DNA of 64,000 nt, taken from assembly GCF_014873755.1 (NCBI RefSeq), contig NZ_JADBEG010000001.1, forward strand, positions 5,191,501 through 5,255,500, read 5' to 3'. Source of the DNA: Amycolatopsis lexingtonensis (GTDB lineage: Bacteria; Actinomycetota; Actinomycetes; Mycobacteriales; Pseudonocardiaceae). The notes under the pieces were generated by a model, which did not search any database, had not been told where the DNA came from, and was given only the letters and a program-made list of their open reading frames with translations. Positions 58,628-64,000 of the stretch are shown here, one piece after another. The position numbers and the translations under genes were made by a program. The first letter of the stretch is position 1. Every line of letters starts with the position of its first letter.

Positions 58628-59704
58628 CTACGCGTAGACGACGCCGCCGAGCACGATGTGCGAGGGATGCCGCAGGACGCCCAGGTCGTCGCGCGGGTCG
58701 CTCGGGTAGACGAGCAGGTCGGCCGGGGCGCCGTCGGCGATGCCGGGCCGGCCGAGCCAGTCGCGGGCCGCCCAGGACGCGCTCGCGAGAGCCTCTTCGC
58801 GGGTCATGCCCGCGCGGTGCAGCGCCTCGATCTCGTCGACTAGCCTGCCGTGCTCGACCATGCCGCCGGCGTCACTGCCCGCGAAGACGCGTACGCCCGC
58901 TTCGATGGCCGACGCGACCATGTCGCCGACACCTGCGTGCAGCGCCCGCATGTGGTTCGCGTACGCGGGGTACTTGCCCGCCTTGTCGGCGATGCCCGGG
59001 AAGTTCTCGATGTTGATCAGCGTCGGCACCAGGGCGACGTCGTTCCGCGCGAGTTCCGCCAGCTGATCCGCGCTCAGGCCGGTGCCGTGCTCCAGGCAGT
59101 CGATGCCCGACGCGATCAGCCCGGGCAGGGCGGCTTCGCCGAACACGTGCGCGGTGACGCGGGCGCCGTTCTCGTGCGCCACCCCGACCGCCTCGGCGAG
59201 GACGTCGTCGGGCCACAGCGGGGCCAGGTCGCCGACGCCGCGGTCGATCCAGTCCCCCACGAGCTTGACCCAGCCGTCGCCGTCCCGCGCCTGCTCGGCG
59301 ACCGCGTCCGGCAGCTGTGCGGGGTCGTCCAGCTCGATGCCGAGGCCGGGGATGTACCGCTTGGTGAGCGCGAGGTGCTGCCCGGCGCGGATGATCGTCG
59401 GCAGGTCGGCCCGGCGCTGCAGCGGCCGGACGTCGATCGGCAGCCCGCAGTCGCGGATCAGCAGCGTGCCCGCGGCCCGGTCCTGGAGTGCCTGCTCGGT
59501 GGCCTCTTCCAGCGAGACGGGCCCGCCGACGCCGATGCCGGGATGGCAGTGCGCGTCGACCAGGCCGGGCACGAGGAAGACGTCCCGGCCCAGCGTTTCG
59601 GCGTCCGGCACCGGCTCGAACGAGATCCGGCCGCCGGTGATCCAGAGGTCGCGGGACTCGCCGCCGGGCAGGACCACCCCGGCGGCGTGGAGCGCGGTGC
59701 TCAA
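58628..59704 (-). CDS. amidohydrolase-family protein
   Basis: A 358-aa metal-dependent hydrolase. FLVPGLVDAHCHPGIG (near 43-58) gives the HxH metal site; HVFGEAALPGLIASGIDCLEHGTGL the middle His residues, and FAGSDAGG the late Asp. The TTG start overlaps the ffh stop (TTGA). An amidohydrolase next to ffh also occurs in Mycobacterium (Rv2915c). Substrate unknown. Confidence 0.9.
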   Translation of the reverse strand: MSTALHAAGVVLPGGESRDLWITGGRISFEPVPDAETLGRDVFLVPGLVDAHCHPGIGVGGPVSLEEATEQALQDRAAGTLLIRDCGLPIDVRPLQRRADLPTIIRAGQHLALTKRYIPGLGIELDDPAQLPDAVAEQARDGDGWVKLVGDWIDRGVGDLAPLWPDDVLAEAVGVAHENGARVTAHVFGEAALPGLIASGIDCLEHGTGLSADQLAELARNDVALVPTLINIENFPGIADKAGKYPAYANHMRALHAGVGDMVASAIEAGVRVFAGSDAGGMVEHGRLVDEIEALHRAGMTREEALASASWAARDWLGRPGIADGAPADLLVYPSDPRDDLGVLRHPSHIVLGGVVYA

Positions 59705-61239
59705 TTGTCCTTCGGGTTCTTCGGCAGCTTGAACTTCGACGGGTCGAAGCCCGGGACGTCGTTCATGCCGCCCAGCTGCGAGAGGTCGGGCATGCCGCCC
59801 GGCATCTGGCCGCCCGGGGGCAGCATCGGCATGCCGCCGGGGAAGCCGCCGCGGACCTTGGGCTGGGTCGGGCCGCGCCCGCCCTTCTTGCCCTTCTTGC
59901 CCTTGCGCTTGGAGCTGCCGCCCCCGCCGCCGAAGCCGAACCGGCCGGCCATCTGGGCCATCATCTTGCGGGCCTCGAAGAACCGGTTGACCAGGTCGTT
60001 GACCTCGCGGACGGTGACGCCGGAGCCGTTGGCGATGCGCAGCCGGCGCGAGCCGTTGATCAGCTTCGGGTCGTCGCGCTCGGCCGGGGTCATGCCGCGG
60101 ATGATCGCCTGCAGCTTGTCCAGGTGCTTGTCGTCGACCTGGGCCAGCTGGTCCTTCATCTGGCCGGCGCCCGGGAGCATGCCGAGCAGGTTGCCGATCG
60201 GGCCCATCTTGCGGACCGCGAGCATCTGCTCGAGGAAGTCCTCGAGGGTGAGCTGGCCGCTGGACAGCTTCGCCGCGGCCTTCTCGGCCTGGTTCTGGTC
60301 GAAGGCCTGCTCGGCCTGCTCGATCAGGGTGAGGACGTCACCCATGCCGAGGATCCGCGACGCCATCCGGTCCGGGTGGAAGGTGTCGAAGTCCTCGAGC
60401 TTCTCGCCGTTCGAGGCGAAGAGGATCGGCTGGCCGGTGACCTCGCGGACGCTCAGCGCGGCGCCACCGCGGGCGTCGCCGTCGAGCTTGGTGAGCACGA
60501 CGCCGCTGAAGCCGACGCCGTCGCGGAACGCCTCCGCCGTGGTCACGGCGTCCTGGCCGATCATCGCGTCGACGACGAACAGGACCTCGTCCGGCTCGAC
60601 CGCGTCGCGGATGTCCGCGGCCTGCTTCATCAGCTCTTCGTCGACACCCAGGCGGCCCGCGGTGTCGACCACGACGACGTCGTGCTGCGCGTGCTTGGCC
60701 TCGGCGATGGCGCGGCGGGCGACGTCGACCGGGTCGCCGACGCCGTTGCCGGGCTCGGGCGCGAAGGTGACGACGCCGGCGCGCTCGCCGACGACCTGCA
60801 GCTGCGTGACGGCGTTCGGGCGCTGGAGGTCGCAGGCGACCAGCATCGGCGCGTGGCCCTGCTTCTTCAGCCACAGCGCGAGCTTGCCGGCCAGGGTCGT
60901 CTTACCCGCACCCTGGAGGCCCGCGAGCATGATCACGGTCGGCGGGTTCTTCGCCAGGTTCAGCCGGCGCGTCTCGCCGCCGAGGATCGCGACGAGCTCC
61001 TCGTTGACGATCTTGACGACCTGCTGCGCGGGGTTGAGCGCCTGGGAGACCTCGGCGCCCTTCGCCCGCTCCTTGATCTTCGCGATGAAGGTCTTGACCA
61101 CGCCGAGGGCGACGTCGGCCTCCAGCAGCGCGATGCGGATCTCGCGCGCGGTGGCGTCGATGTCGGCGTCGGACAGCCTGCCCTTGCGCGTGAGCGTCTG
61201 CAGGGCGGCGGTGAGCCGATCGGAGAGGGTGTCGAACAC
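59701..61239 (-). CDS. ffh: signal recognition particle protein Ffh
   Basis: A 512-aa SRP54 GTPase. N-domain FDTLSDRLTAALQTLTRKGRLSDADID, G-domain LAGLQGAGKTTLAGKLA, VDTAGRLGVDEELM, TKLDGDARGGAAL, and the Met-rich M-domain (FLEQMLAVRKMGPIGNLLGMLPG, SRRLRIANGSG). The C-terminus is a Gly/Met/Pro-rich and Lys-rich tail (KRKGKKGKKGGRG, GGMPMLPPGGQMPGG). Start is GTG. Confidence 0.97.
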   Translation of the reverse strand: MFDTLSDRLTAALQTLTRKGRLSDADIDATAREIRIALLEADVALGVVKTFIAKIKERAKGAEVSQALNPAQQVVKIVNEELVAILGGETRRLNLAKNPPTVIMLAGLQGAGKTTLAGKLALWLKKQGHAPMLVACDLQRPNAVTQLQVVGERAGVVTFAPEPGNGVGDPVDVARRAIAEAKHAQHDVVVVDTAGRLGVDEELMKQAADIRDAVEPDEVLFVVDAMIGQDAVTTAEAFRDGVGFSGVVLTKLDGDARGGAALSVREVTGQPILFASNGEKLEDFDTFHPDRMASRILGMGDVLTLIEQAEQAFDQNQAEKAAAKLSSGQLTLEDFLEQMLAVRKMGPIGNLLGMLPGAGQMKDQLAQVDDKHLDKLQAIIRGMTPAERDDPKLINGSRRLRIANGSGVTVREVNDLVNRFFEARKMMAQMAGRFGFGGGGGSSKRKGKKGKKGGRGPTQPKVRGGFPGGMPMLPPGGQMPGGMPDLSQLGGMNDVPGFDPSKFKLPKNPKDN

Positions 61240-61338
61240 GGGTGTGCACGCTCCAGCTGGGTCGAGAGTGGCGCGCCGGACGAGGCCGGCCCCTTCGAGG
61301 GTAGTCGCTCCGGCTGGTTCTCCTCGCGGGTACGCACC

Positions 61339-61425
61339 AGTACTACGCATGTACGTACTAAAACGAGGTCGACTTCCGGAAAAAGACTGGAACTTGGCCG
61401 CCGATTCGGTAAACATACGTGTATG
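61339..61425. promoter_or_regulatory. two inverted repeats upstream of the ABC-MarR operon
   Basis: AGTAC, 11 nt, GTACT at 61339-61359, and CATAC, GT, GTATG at 61414-61425, the second covering the ABC start codon. Short palindromes at such positions suit the MarR protein encoded by the operon's second gene. TAAACA 7 nt before the ATG is a weak -10. Confidence 0.4.
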
Positions 61426-63201
61426 ACTTCCGTCCCCGTCCTCCGTGAACCGGCCACCGACGCCGACGAGCCGGTCCCGCTGCGGCGGATCGCCGGCCTG
61501 TTCCGCCCGCACCGCGGGCCCCTCACCGCGCTGTTCGCGCTGATCGTGGTGCAGGCCGGCCTCGGCGTCGTCTCGCCGTTCCTGCTGCGCGAGATCCTCG
61601 ACGACGCCCTGCCGCACCGCGACACGCTGCTGATCAGCCTCCTGGCCGCGGGGATGATCGCCTGCGCGGTCGGCAGCGGCTCCCTCGGCGTGGCCACCAC
61701 CGGGCTGTCCAACACGATCGGGCAGCGCGTGATGAACGAGCTGCGCGTCTCGGTCTACGGCCACCTGCAGCGGATGTCGCTCGGCTTCTTCACGCGGACG
61801 AAGAGCGGCGAAGTGCTCTCGCGGGTGTTCAACGACATCGGCGGGGTCGACAACGTCATCACCACGACCGCCGGCTCGGTGGTGCAGAACGCGACTACGA
61901 CGATCGCGATCACCGCGGCGCTGATCGCCCTCGACTGGCAGCTGGCGGGACTGTCGCTGATCGTCGTGCCGCTGTTCCTGCTGTTCACGCTGCGGCTCGG
62001 CAAGAAGCGGCGGACGCTGGCCCGCGGCCGGACCCGGCGGATGGCCCGGCTGACGACGATGGTCGAGGAGTCCCTGTCCGTCACCGGCGTGCTGCTCGCC
62101 AAGACGATGGGCAACGAGCGGGCTGTGCGCGAACGGTTCGGCGCCGAGTCGCGGGAGATCGCCGCGCTCGAGCGCGCCGCCGCGCTGGCCGGGCGCTGGC
62201 AGACGGCGTCGCGCGGGATGAGCCTGACCGTCATCCCGGCGCTGGTCTACTGGATCGCCGGGCTCGCGCTGGCCGGTGGCGCATCGCCGTTCTCGCTCGG
62301 CACCGTCGTGGCGTTCACCAGCATGCTCAACCGGCTGGTCGCGCCGGCGACCGCGATGCAGACGATCGGCCAGAACGTGGCGACGTCGAAGGCGCTGTTC
62401 GGGCGCATCTTCGAGGTGCTCGACCTGCCGGTGGAGATCGCCGACAAGCCGGGGGCGCGGGAGCTCGAGGTGCGCCGTGGGGACGTGTCCATGCGCGGGG
62501 TGTCGTTCCGGTACTCGGAAGACGGGCCGCTGACGCTGCGCGAGATCGACCTCGACGTCCCGGCGGGCACCACGACGGCGCTGGTCGGCTCGACCGGGTC
62601 GGGCAAGACGACGCTCGCCTACCTGGTGGCCCGGCTGTACGAGGTGGAGTCCGGTTCGGTGCGGATCGACGGCGTCGACGTCCGCGACGTCACGCTGGCC
62701 TCGCTCGCGGCGGGCGTCGGGCTGGTGTCGCAGGAGACCTACCTGTTCCACGACACCGTGCGGGAGAACCTGCGCTTCGCGAAGCCGGACGCGACTGACG
62801 AGGAGATCGAGCTCGCGGCGAAGGCGGCGCACATCCACGACACCCTCGCCGGGCTGCCGGAGGGGTACGACACCGTCGTCGGCCAGCGCGGCTACCGGTT
62901 CTCCGGCGGCGAGAAGCAGCGGATGGCGATCGCCCGGATCCTGCTGCGCAACCCGCCGGTGCTCATCCTCGACGAGGCGACCAGCGCGCTCGACACCCGC
63001 ACGGAACGCTCGGTGCAGGCCGAGCTGGACCGGCTCGCCGCGGGGCGCACGACGCTGACCATCGCGCACCGGCTGTCCACTGTGGAGCACGCGGACCAGA
63101 TCGTGGTGCTGCACGAGGGCCGGATCGCCGAACGCGGGACGCACGAGGAGCTGCTGGCGCGCGACGGGCGGTATGCCCGGCTCGTGCGGGGTACCGCCTA
63201 A
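61423..63201 (+). CDS. ABC exporter, fused membrane and ATPase half-transporter
   Basis: A 592-aa MsbA/LmrA-type half transporter. Six helices in about 30-330, then the ATPase with Walker A GSTGSGKTT, Q-loop VSQETYLF, signature YRFSGGEKQRMAIARIL, Walker B VLILDEATSALD and H-loop IAHRLST. It works as a dimer exporting drugs or lipids. It is followed 10 nt later by a MarR gene, which suggests substrate-induced export. Confidence 0.93.
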   Translation: MTSVPVLREPATDADEPVPLRRIAGLFRPHRGPLTALFALIVVQAGLGVVSPFLLREILDDALPHRDTLLISLLAAGMIACAVGSGSLGVATTGLSNTIGQRVMNELRVSVYGHLQRMSLGFFTRTKSGEVLSRVFNDIGGVDNVITTTAGSVVQNATTTIAITAALIALDWQLAGLSLIVVPLFLLFTLRLGKKRRTLARGRTRRMARLTTMVEESLSVTGVLLAKTMGNERAVRERFGAESREIAALERAAALAGRWQTASRGMSLTVIPALVYWIAGLALAGGASPFSLGTVVAFTSMLNRLVAPATAMQTIGQNVATSKALFGRIFEVLDLPVEIADKPGARELEVRRGDVSMRGVSFRYSEDGPLTLREIDLDVPAGTTTALVGSTGSGKTTLAYLVARLYEVESGSVRIDGVDVRDVTLASLAAGVGLVSQETYLFHDTVRENLRFAKPDATDEEIELAAKAAHIHDTLAGLPEGYDTVVGQRGYRFSGGEKQRMAIARILLRNPPVLILDEATSALDTRTERSVQAELDRLAAGRTTLTIAHRLSTVEHADQIVVLHEGRIAERGTHEELLARDGRYARLVRGTA

Positions 63202-63211
63202 CCTGGGGCCC

Positions 63212-63676
63212 ATGCAGCCGGACCCCGACACCGCTTCGCGCGTGAGCGACGACGCCGAGCTCGCCGACCTCGCTTGGCGGGTCCGCGAGGGCGTCGGGCG
63301 GCTCAGCTGGCGGATGCGCGCCGAGCGCGACCCGAGCGGCCCCGGCCCGGCGGTGCTCGCGGTGCTGAGCCGGCTCTACCGGGCGGGCACGCACACGCCG
63401 ACCGAGCTGGCCGAGGCGGAGCGGCTGCAGCCGCAGTCGCTGACGCGGATCCTCGCGTGGGTGTCCGAGCGCGAGCTGGTGACAAGGACGACCGACCCGG
63501 AGGACGGGCGGCGGTCGCTGATCAGCATCACGCCGGCGGGGCTGGCGGTGCTGCGGGAGTACAGCGTGCAGCGGGAACGGTGGCTGGCGGCGGCGCTGGA
63601 GTCGACGTTGTCGCCGACCGAGCGGCAGCTGTTGAAGCTGGCGGCCGATCTGCTGGTTCGGGTGGCGGACGCCTGA
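63212..63676 (+). CDS. MarR-family regulator
   Basis: A 154-aa MarR protein: LSRLYRAGTHTPTELAEAERLQPQSLTRILAWVSERELVTRTTDPEDGRRSLISITPAGLAVL is the winged HTH with the DxRxxxxxLT-like wing. Same operon as the ABC exporter, whose expression it likely represses until a ligand binds. Confidence 0.9.
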   Translation: MQPDPDTASRVSDDAELADLAWRVREGVGRLSWRMRAERDPSGPGPAVLAVLSRLYRAGTHTPTELAEAERLQPQSLTRILAWVSERELVTRTTDPEDGRRSLISITPAGLAVLREYSVQRERWLAAALESTLSPTERQLLKLAADLLVRVADA

Positions 63677-63679
63677 TGG

Positions 63680-64000
63680 TCAGTCCGCGACGTTTGCCCT
63701 GGTCTCGACCCACTTGGACACCGCAGAGTCGCCGAGACCGGCGTACTCGGTGACGATCCGCTCGGCGGGGAAGATCCGTTTGAGGTTGCTCACGACTGCG
63801 TCGCTGTAGTCGACGGGGACGATCGTTGCGTTGGGGTTCAACTCGGTCGCGAGCATCGAGCTGACGATCAGGTCTGATGGCGGCAGGCTGAAGCCGATGA
63901 TCACCAGTTCATCCGCTTGACTCAGTGCTTCGGCTGCCTGGCGCCACAACGCCCGGATCGTGTTGTTCACGTAATAGGGGCTTTTGACGGCCGCGGGCGG
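63680..64000 (-). CDS. SIR2-like protein, C-terminal part, 5' end beyond the window
   Basis: The last 106 codons of a gene that continues past the right edge. The visible part reads PPAAVKSPYYVNNTIRALW, then ALSQADELVIIGFSLPPSD and ATIVPVDYSDAVVSNLKRIFP, the C-terminal Rossmann half of SIR2-like NAD-binding proteins. SIR2-like proteins occur in several antiphage systems, but also elsewhere. Third-position GC is lower than in neighbouring genes (more A and T), a hint of recent acquisition. The stop is 3 bp from the MarR stop. Confidence 0.6.
   Translation of the reverse strand, partial: PPAAVKSPYYVNNTIRALWRQAAEALSQADELVIIGFSLPPSDLIVSSMLATELNPNATIVPVDYSDAVVSNLKRIFPAERIVTEYAGLGDSAVSKWVETRANVAD

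Noticed and set aside
59701..63231. A 1176-codon frame joining ffh to sequence antisense of the ABC exporter
   Set aside because: Only the Ffh part (from GTG at 61239) is real; the upstream half is antisense shadow.
1..64000. CRISPR arrays, tRNA, rRNA, riboswitches
   Set aside because: No regular spacer-repeat pattern, no tRNA- or rRNA-like sequence, and no recognisable riboswitch core were seen by eye; a covariance-model search would be needed to exclude small RNAs.

Overview
The window is high-GC, densely coded DNA with many GTG and TTG starts and many 1-4 nt start/stop overlaps. It fits an actinobacterium. The order rpsP-KH-rimM-trmD-rplS-lepB-rnhB-DUF2469, yraN-comM-dprA-xerC-whiG and rpsB-tsf-pyrH-frr-cdsA matches the mycobacterial/streptomycete chromosome core. 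A whiG-type sigma factor, SARP-type regulators and metabolic richness point to a Pseudonocardiaceae-like organism such as Amycolatopsis (inference; no rRNA is present to settle it).

Layout. Positions 1-22.6 kb are accessory metabolism and regulation: a partial SARP regulator, an alpha/beta hydrolase, P450-LysR, an SDR, a nitrilase coupled to a DUF1295 reductase, an EXPERA membrane protein, a threonine synthase, an ArsC-like protein, TetR with an enoyl-CoA isomerase, an ECF42 sigma factor with its DGPF partner, a membrane protein-XRE-oxidoreductase operon, a BNR-repeat protein coupled to a MoaD/ThiS-like protein, an MFS/MerR pair, an intradiol dioxygenase, a FAD monooxygenase, and a metallopeptidase-7TM pair. 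Positions 22.6-26.2 kb hold rlmN and a small 88-aa gene; a 452-bp segment covering the rlmN 3' end plus the small gene is duplicated on the far side of a nitronate monooxygenase gene. Positions 26.3-41.3 kb separate rlmN from cdsA, which are neighbours in Mycobacterium. This block carries a SUKH/leucine-rich protein, a BTAD regulator, an unknown 312-aa protein, a lipoprotein, a pyruvate dehydrogenase E1-like enzyme with an Lrp regulator, a complete siderophore ABC uptake operon with an iron box, PadR, a methyltransferase, a glyoxalase-like protein and an MFS pump. Positions 41.3-61.2 kb are the conserved information-processing core, ending at ffh. From 61.4 kb to the end are an ABC exporter with a MarR regulator and the 3' part of a SIR2-like gene cut by the window edge.

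How it works together. The core supplies translation (S2, EF-Ts, RRF, S16, L19, RimM, TrmD), secretion (Ffh, LepB), phospholipid synthesis (CdsA) and DNA processing (RNase HII, DprA, ComM, XerC). Most accessory genes form small regulator-target pairs. A recurrent feature is a TANNNT -10 hexamer 6 or 7 nt before the start codon at ten genes, which predicts leaderless transcripts; in one divergent pair the two -10 hexamers overlap each other.

The strongest leads are the duplication with an identical 153-bp core inside about 10 percent divergent flanks, the BNR/MoaD coupled pair under a CRP-like palindrome, a rearranged stretch near 19.9 kb with an orphan TetR-type operator, DnaA-box pairs inside the core, and the SIR2-like gene at the right edge. 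I did not find a clear, complete, undescribed multi-gene system. No CRISPR array, tRNA, rRNA, transposase or integrase of a mobile element was seen.
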